From: Phocaeicola_A sp964444735
GTDB taxonomy: Bacteria > Bacteroidota > Bacteroidia > Bacteroidales > Bacteroidaceae
Reading direction: 5' to 3'
Length of the DNA: 64,000 nucleotides
Assembly (NCBI GenBank): GCA_964444735.1
Contig: CAYUIJ010000001.1
Span: forward strand, 1-64,000
Shown here: in pieces, positions 44,473 through 53,520 of the stretch
How positions within the stretch are numbered: the first letter of the stretch is position 1
How the letters are laid out: every line of letters begins with the position of its first letter
Notes under the pieces: generated by a model
Database searches by the model: none
What the model was told of the DNA's origin: nothing
What the model saw: the letters and a program-made list of their open reading frames with translations, nothing else
Position numbers and translations under genes: made by a program

Positions 44473-45486
44473 ATGAAAAACAGGATATTAGGCAACTGCA
44501 TTACAGGAGCATGCGCTTTTCTGCTGCTGGGATGCATGGCATGTGCCAATAGCAGGAAAGCCGATTCCGGGAGCAAAGAGGCGATGGAGGCAGTCAGTGT
44601 TCCGGCATTCAATGCAGACAGTGCATGGCTTTATGTGAAGCGGCAGACTGACTTCGGGCCGCGTGTACCCAATAGCACGGCACATGATTTGTGTGGCGAT
44701 TACCTCGCATTGAAGCTTGAGGATTTTGGGGCTAAAGTATATGACCAGCGTGCCGATGTGACCGGATATGACGGCAAAGTGCTGAAAGCACGGAATATCA
44801 TTGGTGCCTATAATCCCGGATCGCCCCGCCGCGTGATGCTTTGTGCGCATTGGGACAGCCGTCCGTGGGCCGATAACGACCCCGATAAGGACAACCGCCG
44901 CAAACCTGTTCCCGGAGCGAACGACGGTGCCAGCGGATCAGGCGTATTGCTCGAAATCGCCCGTCAGTTGCAGGCACAGGCTCCGGCAATCGGTATTGAC
45001 ATCATCTTCTTCGATATGGAAGATTATGGCATTCCGCAGTTTGAGAAGAATCGCGGCAGTGATGAGAATACATGGTGCCTTGGCTCACAATACTGGTCAA
45101 GAACCCCTCATGTAGGCGGCTACAATGCCCGTTTCGGTATTCTGCTTGATATGGTGGGAGCCGGGAATTCGACTTTCTACAAGGAAGGAATATCCATGCA
45201 GTATGCTCCTTCTATTGTGAAGAAAGTATGGAGTGCCGCCAAGAAGATTGGTTTTGAAAGCTATTTTATTGATGAAAGCGGCGGATATGTGACCGATGAT
45301 CATTTGCCGGTGAACGAGATTGCACACATTCCCTGCATTGATATCATCAACTGCGATATGAACAGTAAACTGTCCGGTTTTGGCGATACATGGCATACCG
45401 TGAACGACAATATGGATGTAATAGACAAGAATGCACTGCGTGCTGCGGGACAGACAGTGTTACAGGTTATCTATAACGAGAAGTAA
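44473..45486 (+). CDS. Type II glutaminyl cyclase-like M28 lipoprotein
   Basis: 337 residues from the ATG at 44473, which gives a lipoprotein-type signal (AFLLLGCMAC); an alternative ATG at 44431 overlaps the previous stop. The M28 zinc-peptidase fold is present with single-zinc ligands expected of glutaminyl cyclases: Asp in GANDGASGSG, Glu in FFDMEDYG, His in TDDHLPVNE. HWDSRPWADND matches the substrate loop. Mammalian-like enzymes of this type in Porphyromonas and Tannerella convert N-terminal Gln to pyroglutamate on exported proteins, which follow cleavage by signal peptidase. The assignment as cyclase, not aminopeptidase, is from these motifs. Confidence 0.85.
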   Translation: MKNRILGNCITGACAFLLLGCMACANSRKADSGSKEAMEAVSVPAFNADSAWLYVKRQTDFGPRVPNSTAHDLCGDYLALKLEDFGAKVYDQRADVTGYDGKVLKARNIIGAYNPGSPRRVMLCAHWDSRPWADNDPDKDNRRKPVPGANDGASGSGVLLEIARQLQAQAPAIGIDIIFFDMEDYGIPQFEKNRGSDENTWCLGSQYWSRTPHVGGYNARFGILLDMVGAGNSTFYKEGISMQYAPSIVKKVWSAAKKIGFESYFIDESGGYVTDDHLPVNEIAHIPCIDIINCDMNSKLSGFGDTWHTVNDNMDVIDKNALRAAGQTVLQVIYNEK

Positions 45487-45490
45487 GTAT

Positions 45491-45916
45491 ATGGCGACAA
45501 TAGATGAGTTACAAGAGGAAGTAATTGCTGAATTCAGTGGCTTTGAAGACTGGATGGACAAGTATCAGCTGCTTATTGACCTTGGCAATGAGCAGGAACC
45601 GCTTGATAAGGCCTACAAGACAGATTCCAACCTGATTGAAGGATGTCAGAGCCGTGTATGGCTACAGGCCGATCTGGTTGACGGGAAAGTGCATTTTCAG
45701 GCAGAGAGCGATGCGCTGATTGTGAAAGGAATCATCGCATTGCTGATAAAAGTTGTTTCAGACCATACTCCGGATGAGATATTGGACAGCGAGCTGTATT
45801 TTATTGACAAGACAGGACTGAAAGAACACCTTTCGCCTACGAGAAGCAACGGCTTGCTTGCCATGGTGAGGAAGATGCGCATGTATGCGCTGGCATTCAA
45901 GGCGAAAGCCTGCTGA
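45491..45916 (+). CDS. sufE: SufE family sulfur acceptor protein
   Basis: A 141-residue SufE, which accepts persulfide sulfur from the cysteine desulfurase SufS and hands it to the SufBCD scaffold for iron-sulfur cluster assembly. The active cysteine is in LIEGCQSRVW (about residue 53); EEFDW-like EFSGFEDWMDKYQLLIDLG at the N-terminus is typical. It starts 4 bases after the glutaminyl cyclase gene, so it probably belongs to that transcript, although no suf genes are nearby. A T-tailed terminator follows. Confidence 0.93.
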   Translation: MATIDELQEEVIAEFSGFEDWMDKYQLLIDLGNEQEPLDKAYKTDSNLIEGCQSRVWLQADLVDGKVHFQAESDALIVKGIIALLIKVVSDHTPDEILDSELYFIDKTGLKEHLSPTRSNGLLAMVRKMRMYALAFKAKAC

Positions 45917-45949
45917 TGTGTGCAGACTGGCCATGAAGTATTTGTCAGA

Positions 45950-45976
45950 AACGAACGGGCTGCGTTCCTTTTTTTG
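45950..45976 (+). terminator. Intrinsic terminator of the lrp-sufE series
   Basis: GAACG (45953-45957) pairs with CGTTC (45963-45967), followed by a run of T (45970-45975). It lies between sufE and the convergent queG. Confidence 0.7.
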
Positions 45977-46012
45977 ACTACCGGTGACTTTGTTCAGGGC
46001 AGGCGGCGATAA

Positions 46013-46960
46013 TCACCTGTCTTTCTTTTGTGCAGCCGTCTGCGCACACTGTATGTTGCGCATAAGGCCTTTGTATTTGGCTCTTTTTACGGCCGAACCC
46101 TTGAACAGCTTACGGTATTCGCCAACGCTCAGATGCTTCCATGTTTCTCTGGTCATTGCCAGAAGCCCGTGTCCGGGAGCCAGACGAGGCTCCCTGGATG
46201 GAGTGGCGAAGCGGTTCCACGGGCAGGCTTGCTGGCACCGGTCACAGCCGTAAATGCAGCCGCCCATCTTTTCTGCGGCAAATTCTGGAATCTCCTGCCG
46301 GTTCTCTATGGTCAGATAAGACAGACAACGTGCTGCATTCAGGCGGAAAGGTGCTTGCAGGGCATGCGTGGGACAAGCTTTCAGACAGCGTGTGCAGCTT
46401 CCGCACCGGCTTCGCTGCGGGCTGTCATATTCAGGTTCCGCATTGATGACCAGTTCGCCCAGAAAAAACGCCGAACCGGCATGCGGAATAATCAGCTGGG
46501 TGTTTTTCCCTATCCATCCCAACCCGCACCTCCATGCCCAGTACCGTTCCAGCAAAGGGGCCGTGTCGCAGAACGCTCTTCCTCCGGTCCCGGGCAACTT
46601 CTGTGTGATGAACCGAAGCAGGGCATAAAGCTTGTCTTTCATTACCGTATGGTAGTCTTCACCGTATGCATACCATGCAAACTGATATTCTGAGGACTTA
46701 ATGAATTGCGGGGGGTAATAGTTGAGTGCCACAGAGATGACGGTCTTTGCCCCTTTGACCAGCAGTGCCGGGTTTAGGCGTTTGTCAAGGTTCTCGGCCA
46801 TAAATTCCATCCCGGCATGGTCTTTTCTTTCCAGCCATTGCCGCAGGAACCGGCGGTTCTCGCCGTCAATCTCTCCGGCGGGTGCCATGCCGCAGGCCGC
46901 AAATCCCAGCCGGGAGGCCTCTTTCCTTATCTGCAGGGCTGTTTCTTCGGGCAGACTCAT
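46013..46960 (-). CDS. queG: Epoxyqueuosine reductase
   Basis: A 315-residue cobalamin-dependent iron-sulfur enzyme that reduces epoxyqueuosine in tRNA to queuosine, the last step of the pathway. Two [4Fe-4S] clusters are supplied by CGSCTRCLKACPTHAL and by CIYGCDRCQQACPWN. The N-terminal GFAACGMAPAGEID and ERKDHAGMEFMAENLDKR are typical. The C-terminal HEAT-like extension of longer forms is absent. It lies 23 bases after the polysaccharide deacetylase gene in a minus-strand series. Confidence 0.95.
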   Translation of the reverse strand: MSLPEETALQIRKEASRLGFAACGMAPAGEIDGENRRFLRQWLERKDHAGMEFMAENLDKRLNPALLVKGAKTVISVALNYYPPQFIKSSEYQFAWYAYGEDYHTVMKDKLYALLRFITQKLPGTGGRAFCDTAPLLERYWAWRCGLGWIGKNTQLIIPHAGSAFFLGELVINAEPEYDSPQRSRCGSCTRCLKACPTHALQAPFRLNAARCLSYLTIENRQEIPEFAAEKMGGCIYGCDRCQQACPWNRFATPSREPRLAPGHGLLAMTRETWKHLSVGEYRKLFKGSAVKRAKYKGLMRNIQCAQTAAQKKDR

Positions 46961-46983
46961 GTGTGTCTGTAAGGCTGTGGGGC

Positions 46984-47607
46984 CTATTCAAAAACCTTGA
47001 ACTCATATCCATGCTCAAGCAGCCACTCAATGGATCGCGGAAGAGCATACATGGTATTCTTTTCAGACTTGACAGAGTCATGAAAGGTAATGATAGAGCC
47101 GTTCCGCGCATACTTCTTTACCTTTTCGAATACTTGTTTGCCGTTCAGATGCTTGCTGTAGTCACGTGTCACGAGGTCCCACATGATGATTTTATACTTG
47201 CGTCTCAGCAGTTCGTACTGTGACCGTCTCAGGTGTCCGTGCGGAGGCCTGAAAATGTCTGTCTGAATCAGTCTGCTGGCTTTTTCCGTATTGGCCAGAT
47301 AGCTTTTTGTGGAGCATTCAAAGCCTCGTATATGGTTAAACGTATGATTCCCAATCCGGTGGCCTCCGGCTCTCAGCATCTCAAATTCTTCCGGATGCTT
47401 GCGCACGTTGTCACCTACCAGAAAAAAGGTTGCCTTAATGTCATACTTGTCCAGTACGTCAAGCACCCAGGGTGTCATCCGAGGGATGGGCCCGTCATCG
47501 AAAGTCAGGTATACTGCTTTTTCTTTCGGGCTCATTCTCCAGATAGCCTGGGGATACATCCGGCGGACAAGTTCGGGAGGCTGCTCTATAAACATGGTTT
47601 TATGCAT
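46984..47607 (-). CDS. Polysaccharide deacetylase (NodB, CE4 family)
   Basis: A 207-residue CE4 deacetylase. The metal-binding TFDDGPIPRM (about 34-43) has both aspartates, GNHTFNH (about 87-93) has the two His, and FRPPHGHLRRSQYELLRR is motif 3. It removes acetyl groups from N-acetylglucosamine-containing polymers, possibly peptidoglycan or a surface glycan. No signal peptide is visible, so it may act in the cytosol or use an atypical route. Its ATG shares one base with the stop codon of the GT117 gene (TGATG), so the two are translationally coupled. Confidence 0.9.
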   Translation of the reverse strand: MHKTMFIEQPPELVRRMYPQAIWRMSPKEKAVYLTFDDGPIPRMTPWVLDVLDKYDIKATFFLVGDNVRKHPEEFEMLRAGGHRIGNHTFNHIRGFECSTKSYLANTEKASRLIQTDIFRPPHGHLRRSQYELLRRKYKIIMWDLVTRDYSKHLNGKQVFEKVKKYARNGSIITFHDSVKSEKNTMYALPRSIEWLLEHGYEFKVFE

Positions 47608-50600
47608 CAGGATCCCGCTTTTATCCGGTGGTGGAAGCGGGCGTATAAAGTTTCGAAGTCCTTGTTAAATTTGTTCATGAACGCAGGTTTCTGTTTTTCA
47701 CTCTGCATTTGTCTGATGATGTCATCAAGCAGGTAGAACTGAAGGATGCAGTTTTCCGCATATCCGGCAAGGCCTGCATTGCTCATGCCCATATACCAGT
47801 TGATATATTCAAACGATTTTTTTCCTACCGTTTCCAGTATTCTGTTGGCGGCATCCTCCTTGCCTAACTGGATATAGGCTTTTGACAGGTCAAGGGCACT
47901 GTTTTGGAAATCATAAGGAACGGTCTCGCATGGGATCATCTTGTCACAGTATTGCAAGGCTTTCAGTGCCTTGTCTTTCTTGCCTTCCTTCATAAGTTGT
48001 TTTATAAGGGTGGCAAACAGGCGGCGGTGCGTGGTACACATGCGCATGATGTTCTCGTCAAGATATATGTTTTTATTGTTTATTTTACCGAACTTGAATT
48101 TGTGCATCAGGTTGTCATACATCTTCTCACTGTCTACGGCATAACTTTCACCGTTTTGCGAATAGCCGGACTGCCTCCAGTCAAACGGCGTGATGCGATA
48201 TGCCAGACCTTCCTGAACAAAGAACGGGTCAAGTCCAAGATGATTGGCAGAACCTACAGTGATGGCCACGTAAAGCGGACGTTCCCAGTTGGTATTTGCC
48301 AGCATTTCAAGCATCATCAGCTCATTCTTGTAAAGCGTACGTTTCTTGAGGGGAATATACATCTTGTCGGGCAGGCTGTCTTTGTATGCGTCCGGAATCT
48401 TCATTCCCGAACGGCGGACAGCCTCCTTGTCAAGGGTGATGTGTACGGTATCGGTCGGGATGTAGTGCAAATCATCGTCTTTTGAGCGCACCCAGTATTT
48501 CAGGATGTTTTTCAGTTCAAACGGGTCATCACCATAATATAGGCGTGCGTCAGGGTGCTGTTTGTAGAATTCCTCAATCATCCGTTTTGCTTCCGGACGT
48601 ACGGTGATGTATTCGTTCTTTCCGGTTACGAACTCTATACGGTTCCATGTGACGGGTACTGAGGGTGATTCGTATGCCGGTCGTCTCATCTGGTCAATAT
48701 ACCAGTCGGTCTGCAGATAGCTGAGGTTGCATACACGTGCATCGGTGCGGAATCCTTCTGTGTCCTGGTTATACCACAATGGGAAAGTATCGTTGTCACC
48801 GTTGGTGAAGATAATCGGGTTCCCTTTTTCCTGAATGCTGCTCAGATAGTTCTGTCCGAAATCGCGGCATACGTAGCGTCCGCTTCGGTCATGGTCGTCC
48901 CATGTCTGGCTGGCCATCTGTATGGGGATCAGCAGGCAGATAACCGATGCGATGACTCCTGCCGTAGTTTCGGAAAATCTCTTTTTACGCATGAATTCGG
49001 CGAGGGCTGCCACTCCGAGTCCGATCCAGACGGCAAATGCATAGAACGAACCGGCGTATGCATAGTCACGTTCGCGCGGTTGCAGCGGAGTCTGGTTCAG
49101 ATAGATTACAATGGCCAGTCCGGTCATGAAGAACAGGAAGAATACAATCCAGAACTGTCTGATGCCCTCATGGCCGCGGTATGCCTGCCAGAACAGACCG
49201 ATAATTCCGAGAATCAACGGAAGACAGTAGAACACGTTGTGTGCCTTGTTGTTCTGCAGCTCAGAAGGAAGCCTGCTTTGGTCGCCTACAAGCAAGCTGT
49301 CAATAAACGGAATGCCGGTGATCCAGTTTCCGTGCTCCGGTTCGCCATTTCCCTGAATACCGTTCTGGCGTCCTGCAAAGTTCCACATGAAATATCTCCA
49401 GTACATGAAGTTTACCTGATAAGAGAAGAAAAACTTCAGGTTTTCCCACATGGTGGGCATTTTCACCATTACGTTGTTCCCGCACTCGTCATAGGGGATA
49501 AGCGTGCCTTGTATGCCGTCTACCCATTCATCGCGGTCATCCTTGTGCCCGCCAAACCATTGCTCATAAGCGGCAATATGTTCCGGAGCGCTGCTGTGCA
49601 TACGCGGGAACAGCATGTTTTGCGCATATACGTAATCAATCTTGTGACGTACTATCTCGTAACTGTCTTTCTCTTCTGGATTTTCCTTTTCCTTGCGCTG
49701 GTATACGGGAGCACCCTGCTTGCTTACGGGTACGCAATACTGTCCTTCCACTTCAAGTTTCACCTTTGAGTTATATGACGGGCCGTAGAGTAGCGGAGTG
49801 TCACCGTACTGCTCACGTCCCAGATATTCGCCCAGTGTGAAGATGTCTTCTGGAGAGTTCTGGTCCATAGGCGGGTTAGCCGATGAACGTATCACTATAA
49901 CGGCATATGAGGAATATCCGATAACCATCATGGTCATGCAGAGAATGGCCGTATTGAGCGTGCGTGCGCTTACCATCAGTCTCTTTCCGAACACTCCCCA
50001 TAGGCATGCTGCGATGAGAGCCATGAATATAATGCCGAATATCACGCTCTGAGTTCCGTGTCCGAAGAAAGGAATACCTAGCATGGCGATGGTAAGCAGG
50101 AATGCCAAGCGCGCGCGTTTGGGACTCTTGTATGTGCAGCTTTCGTAGATGCTCCATACCAGAATGCAGAGCAACAGGATGATATAGACAATCAGTCCGC
50201 TGTTAAACGGCATGCCGAAACCGTTTACGAACAGCAGCTCAAACCATCCGCCCACTTTTACGATACCTGGAACGATACCATACAGTACGGCTGCCACAAG
50301 CACCATTGAGCCGGCCAGTGCAAGGAACGAGCCTTTCAGGCCGGCATCCGGTTTTTTCTTGTAATAATATACCAGCACGATGGCAGGGATACAAAGCAGG
50401 TTGAGCAGGTGAACGCCTACCGACAGTCCGGTCAGGTAAGCAATCAGGATGAGCCAGCGGTCACTATGCGGTTCGTCGGCCACGTCCTCCCATTTCAGGA
50501 TGAGCCAGAAGACTACGGCGGTGAAGAGGGAAGAGTATGCATATACCTCACCTTCTACGGCACTGAACCAGAATGTGTCAGTAAATGTATAAGCCAGAGC

Positions 50601-50981
50601 TCCGGTCAGTCCGGCCCCCATAATGGTGATGATCTTACCGGTGGTCATATTGTTCATATCGGGGCATACCAGCTTTCTTGTGAGGTGTGTGATGCTCCAG
50701 AACAGAAACAGAATACATCCCGCACTAAGCAGTGCCGACATGATGTTAACCATTCGCGCCACGTCAGAAAGGTCTGACGCAAACTGCGAGAAGAGGTTGG
50801 CCGTAAGCATGAAGAACGGAGCGCCGGGAGGGTGACCCACTTCCAATTTATATCCGGCGGTGATGAATTCAGGACAGTCCCAGAAACTGGCTGTCGGCTC
50901 TATAGTCATGCAATAGACTGTGGCGGCAATGGCAAAGGCCAGCCACCCAACAAGGTTGTTGATTCTTTGGTATTGTATCAT
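47607..50981 (-). CDS. DUF2723 (GT117 family) membrane protein
   Basis: A 1124-residue protein: about twelve membrane segments in the first 680 residues, then a soluble C-terminal region with TPR-like repeats (QYCDKMIPCETVPYDFQNSALDLSKAY). The DUF2723 signature includes TASFWDCPEF near 30, GHPPGAPFFM near 50 and DTFWFSAVEGEVYAYSS near 134. These are classed as GT117 glycosyltransferases with a GT-C-like fold, and protein O-glycosylation or a lipid-linked donor role is suspected. A probable -7 box lies at 51022. It is followed by the coupled deacetylase gene. Confidence 0.9.
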   Translation of the reverse strand: MIQYQRINNLVGWLAFAIAATVYCMTIEPTASFWDCPEFITAGYKLEVGHPPGAPFFMLTANLFSQFASDLSDVARMVNIMSALLSAGCILFLFWSITHLTRKLVCPDMNNMTTGKIITIMGAGLTGALAYTFTDTFWFSAVEGEVYAYSSLFTAVVFWLILKWEDVADEPHSDRWLILIAYLTGLSVGVHLLNLLCIPAIVLVYYYKKKPDAGLKGSFLALAGSMVLVAAVLYGIVPGIVKVGGWFELLFVNGFGMPFNSGLIVYIILLLCILVWSIYESCTYKSPKRARLAFLLTIAMLGIPFFGHGTQSVIFGIIFMALIAACLWGVFGKRLMVSARTLNTAILCMTMMVIGYSSYAVIVIRSSANPPMDQNSPEDIFTLGEYLGREQYGDTPLLYGPSYNSKVKLEVEGQYCVPVSKQGAPVYQRKEKENPEEKDSYEIVRHKIDYVYAQNMLFPRMHSSAPEHIAAYEQWFGGHKDDRDEWVDGIQGTLIPYDECGNNVMVKMPTMWENLKFFFSYQVNFMYWRYFMWNFAGRQNGIQGNGEPEHGNWITGIPFIDSLLVGDQSRLPSELQNNKAHNVFYCLPLILGIIGLFWQAYRGHEGIRQFWIVFFLFFMTGLAIVIYLNQTPLQPRERDYAYAGSFYAFAVWIGLGVAALAEFMRKKRFSETTAGVIASVICLLIPIQMASQTWDDHDRSGRYVCRDFGQNYLSSIQEKGNPIIFTNGDNDTFPLWYNQDTEGFRTDARVCNLSYLQTDWYIDQMRRPAYESPSVPVTWNRIEFVTGKNEYITVRPEAKRMIEEFYKQHPDARLYYGDDPFELKNILKYWVRSKDDDLHYIPTDTVHITLDKEAVRRSGMKIPDAYKDSLPDKMYIPLKKRTLYKNELMMLEMLANTNWERPLYVAITVGSANHLGLDPFFVQEGLAYRITPFDWRQSGYSQNGESYAVDSEKMYDNLMHKFKFGKINNKNIYLDENIMRMCTTHRRLFATLIKQLMKEGKKDKALKALQYCDKMIPCETVPYDFQNSALDLSKAYIQLGKEDAANRILETVGKKSFEYINWYMGMSNAGLAGYAENCILQFYLLDDIIRQMQSEKQKPAFMNKFNKDFETLYARFHHRIKAGS

Positions 50982-51021
50982 TAAGAACTACAGTATAATT
51001 AAAATTATTTTAATCGGACCG

Positions 51022-51029
51022 TAAAGATA
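51022..51029 (-). promoter_or_regulatory. Possible -7 box of the DUF2723 gene
   Basis: The minus strand reads TATCTTTA, one base from TAnnTTTG, about 41 bases before the ATG at 50981. The remaining bases to 51331, between this promoter and the 3' end of znuC, hold no recognisable gene. Confidence 0.35.
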
Positions 51030-51331
51030 GGAAGAAAAGTAATCACATGCCCTATTGTAGCCTTGTAATCTGTATTTTGATAAGTTTATTTAAGATTATA
51101 CACGGTGTTGTGGCATTGTGAGAACTCTTTTGGCCGGAATAAGAGACATGCGCATGGCAAGAGTTTCAGGCGTGAACAGGCGTACTGCCCATTGGGAGCC
51201 GCCAGCCTGCGCTTTCATACATCGATACTCTGCCTTATTTCCCCTGCCGTCCGCAATGTGGTCTTTGCATCGTGCGTTCGGGTGGAATCACGGGCACTTT
51301 CCTTGCAGGCGCACGCGGACTTTTTATGGAT

Positions 51332-52108
51332 TCATCCGGTGGCGTGCGTGTGATCATGCGCCTTGAGTACGCGGTGAGGCAGGTTGCCATGTCCGAGCAG
51401 GTCAATGGGACAACCGAGATGCCTGTCAATCCACTCGGCCGATATTTCCGTATCCGGGTGATAGTCAAGCGTATGGTCTACGCAGGCGATACTCTTGACC
51501 GATCGGAGAATCCCGCCGATGTCATGACTTGCCAGAATGATGGCGCAACGGTGATTGAGCGTTTCGAGTATCTCGTACAGTTTGGCCTCGAAACGCTTGT
51601 CAAGATACGTATCCGGCTCGTCTAAAATCACCAGGTCTGGTTTTGATATGACAGCGCGTCCCAGCAGGGCACGTTGCATCTGTCCGCCGCTGAGCTGACC
51701 GATGGCACAGTGCTCAAGTCCGTCAAGCCCCATGTCGTGCACGATGTGGTCAACGCGTTCGTTCTGTTCATCGGTATAACGTCTGAAGAGCCCTTTTTCT
51801 CCGCATAGTCCTGACCGGACAACCTCTCTCACCGAGATGGGAAACGCTTTGTCTATGCGGTTGTATTGCGGCAGATAGCCAGCCTTGATGGTGTCGGATG
51901 GCTGTCCGTTCTTAAAGAAGCGGAGTGTTCCGCTGGCAGGTTTCAGCAGTCTGAGTATGATTCTTATGAGGGTGGTTTTTCCTCCTCCGTTCGGGCCGAT
52001 GATGCCCAGAAAGTCATTCTCGCACACGGTGAGGCTTACATCGGTCAGCACCGTCTTCTTGTCATAGGCTGCCGATATGTTTTTCAGTTCGAGTATCGGT
52101 TTATTCAT
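51332..52108 (-). CDS. znuC: Zinc/manganese ABC transporter ATP-binding protein
   Basis: A 258-residue ABC ATPase of the metal-uptake type. Walker A GPNGGGKTT (about 36-44), the signature LSGGQMQRALLGRA and Walker B PDLVILDEPDTYLD are intact. The C-terminus is His-rich (HGNLPHRVLKAHDHTHATG), which suits a metal-handling protein. It overlaps znuA by 8 bases. No membrane permease gene follows; the next minus-strand gene is the DUF2723 protein about 350 bases away, so the permease must be elsewhere or missing. Confidence 0.88.
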   Translation of the reverse strand: MNKPILELKNISAAYDKKTVLTDVSLTVCENDFLGIIGPNGGGKTTLIRIILRLLKPASGTLRFFKNGQPSDTIKAGYLPQYNRIDKAFPISVREVVRSGLCGEKGLFRRYTDEQNERVDHIVHDMGLDGLEHCAIGQLSGGQMQRALLGRAVISKPDLVILDEPDTYLDKRFEAKLYEILETLNHRCAIILASHDIGGILRSVKSIACVDHTLDYHPDTEISAEWIDRHLGCPIDLLGHGNLPHRVLKAHDHTHATG

Positions 52109-52973
52109 GAATGAGACTTTGGGTTATGTTAATAAGTTCATGCTCCCACGCATATGCCAGCGGATTGATAATCACCTGTTTTGTTGCGGTCTCTTGTGCG
52201 GCCAGCATGGCATTGCGGCTGTCAAATTCCTTCTGGATGAAGATGATGCGAATGCCTTTCTGTCTGCACTGCCCGATGATTTTACGCATGTGTGCGGGTG
52301 ATGGCTCCCGTCCGTTTTCTTCCAGACACAGCTGCTCCATGCCGTAGTCGCGCGCGTAGTAGCTCAGTGATGGGTGGTAGATGAGGAATGCCTTGTCGGC
52401 CTTTTGTGCCAGCATGGCGCGTATGATGCTGTCTGTGTGGCAAATGATGCTGTCTGTCCTGCCAAGGTTCTCCGTGTAGTAACCGGTGTTGGCACTGTCT
52501 ATGCGGCAAAGTGCATTGCAGATGTTGCGTACGATGATGCGAGCGTTTGCCGGAGAGGTCCATGTATGCGGCTCCACACCGTCCGCTTGCGCATGTTTGT
52601 TGTGGCGGTGCGTATCGCGTATAAGATCTATTCCTTCGGAAGTGTCAAATACCTTCATCTGTGGCGCGTCGGCCGTCAGCCTGTCGGCCCAGGTCTGTTC
52701 AAATCCGATATATCCTATTTTGAACCAGGCTTCGCTCTTGGCAATGTCTAGCAGCTGGAGCGGGGTGGGGTCATACGTTTCCGGGCTGATCCCTTCGGGC
52801 ACGATGCTCACCACCTTGAACTGTTTACCGGCTATCTGTTCGGTGAAGTAGCGCAGCGGTTCAATGGTTACAACGAGCGTGCGGGGGCCTCCGGCGCCCT
52901 GTTCGTCTCGTGTATGGCACGAAGCCAGTGTAAGGAATGTCAGTACGGTGATTAGTTGCAATGTTTGTTTCAT
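52101..52973 (-). CDS. znuA: Zinc ABC transporter substrate-binding lipoprotein
   Basis: 290 residues from the ATG at 52973, just upstream of which lies a -7 box (53004-53011); a longer frame to 53006 would overlap that promoter and is rejected. Signal peptide with lipobox LASC, then a cluster A-I metal-binding fold. Ligand residues can be seen in the His-rich HRHNKHAQADGVEPHTWTS loop, in LIYHPSLSYYARDYG and in IQKEFDSRNAM. It captures zinc or manganese in the periplasm. Cotranscribed with znuC. Confidence 0.9.
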   Translation of the reverse strand: MKQTLQLITVLTFLTLASCHTRDEQGAGGPRTLVVTIEPLRYFTEQIAGKQFKVVSIVPEGISPETYDPTPLQLLDIAKSEAWFKIGYIGFEQTWADRLTADAPQMKVFDTSEGIDLIRDTHRHNKHAQADGVEPHTWTSPANARIIVRNICNALCRIDSANTGYYTENLGRTDSIICHTDSIIRAMLAQKADKAFLIYHPSLSYYARDYGMEQLCLEENGREPSPAHMRKIIGQCRQKGIRIIFIQKEFDSRNAMLAAQETATKQVIINPLAYAWEHELINITQSLIHE

Positions 52974-53003
52974 ATCGGTTGCGGTTGTTGTTATGTCTGA
53001 ATG

Positions 53004-53011
53004 CAAAGATA
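53004..53011 (-). promoter_or_regulatory. -7 promoter box of znuA
   Basis: The minus strand reads TATCTTTG, 30 bases before the ATG at 52973. The -33 element is unclear. No Zur-like palindrome was recognised. Confidence 0.45.
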
Positions 53012-53055
53012 CAAATGAGCCGGTGTTATTTCTAATGTTCGTGTCGCAAATATTT

Positions 53056-53520
53056 TTAGATGAGCAGACGCACCACTCTTTCGGCAGTCAGCACGATGAA
53101 GATGTAGCGGAACAGCTTGCCCAGTGTCATTGAAAGGAGAGTTATGGTGAGGCTGGCGCGCATCAGTCCGAGCACAATGGCAATGCCGTCGCCAATGACT
53201 GGAAGGAACGAGAAAAAGGCCATCCATGCGCCTCTGCCTCTGATAAAGCGTTCTGCCTTTTCGAGCTTCTTGGGACCTGCTTTCAGCCAGCGTTCAATAT
53301 ATTCCGTTTTTCCCAGATGCCCTATCCAGTAGCAGGTCATGCTGCCGGCCGTGTTTCCCAAAGTGGCAAGCAGAATGGCGAGTACGGGGTCTGATCCCAT
53401 TCTTACGAAAGCCACCAGAACAGTCTCGGAGCTGAAAGGGAGTATGCTTCCGGCCAAAAAGGCTGTCATGAACATGCCTATATAACCATAGTCGAGAAGA
53501 AACTGCAAAGCCGCATCCAT
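53056..53520 (-). CDS. YqaA/DedA-type (VTT domain) membrane protein
   Basis: A 154-residue membrane protein with about four hydrophobic segments and the VTT/DedA pattern: FLAGSILPFSSETVLVAF near 19-36, ATLGNTAGSMTCYWIG near 52-67, and FLPVIGDGIAIVLGLMRAS. YqaA relatives have been linked to lipid scrambling or membrane homeostasis, but the role of this short form is unknown. Its start overlaps the 3' end of the upstream membrane protein gene by 43 bases. Confidence 0.85.
   Translation of the reverse strand: MDAALQFLLDYGYIGMFMTAFLAGSILPFSSETVLVAFVRMGSDPVLAILLATLGNTAGSMTCYWIGHLGKTEYIERWLKAGPKKLEKAERFIRGRGAWMAFFSFLPVIGDGIAIVLGLMRASLTITLLSMTLGKLFRYIFIVLTAERVVRLLI

Noticed and set aside
48891..49769. 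Long plus-strand open frame (about 290 codons) opposite the DUF2723 gene
   Set aside because: The minus-strand gene has clear family motifs and membrane topology; the opposite frame has no recognisable domain and follows from codon usage of the real gene.
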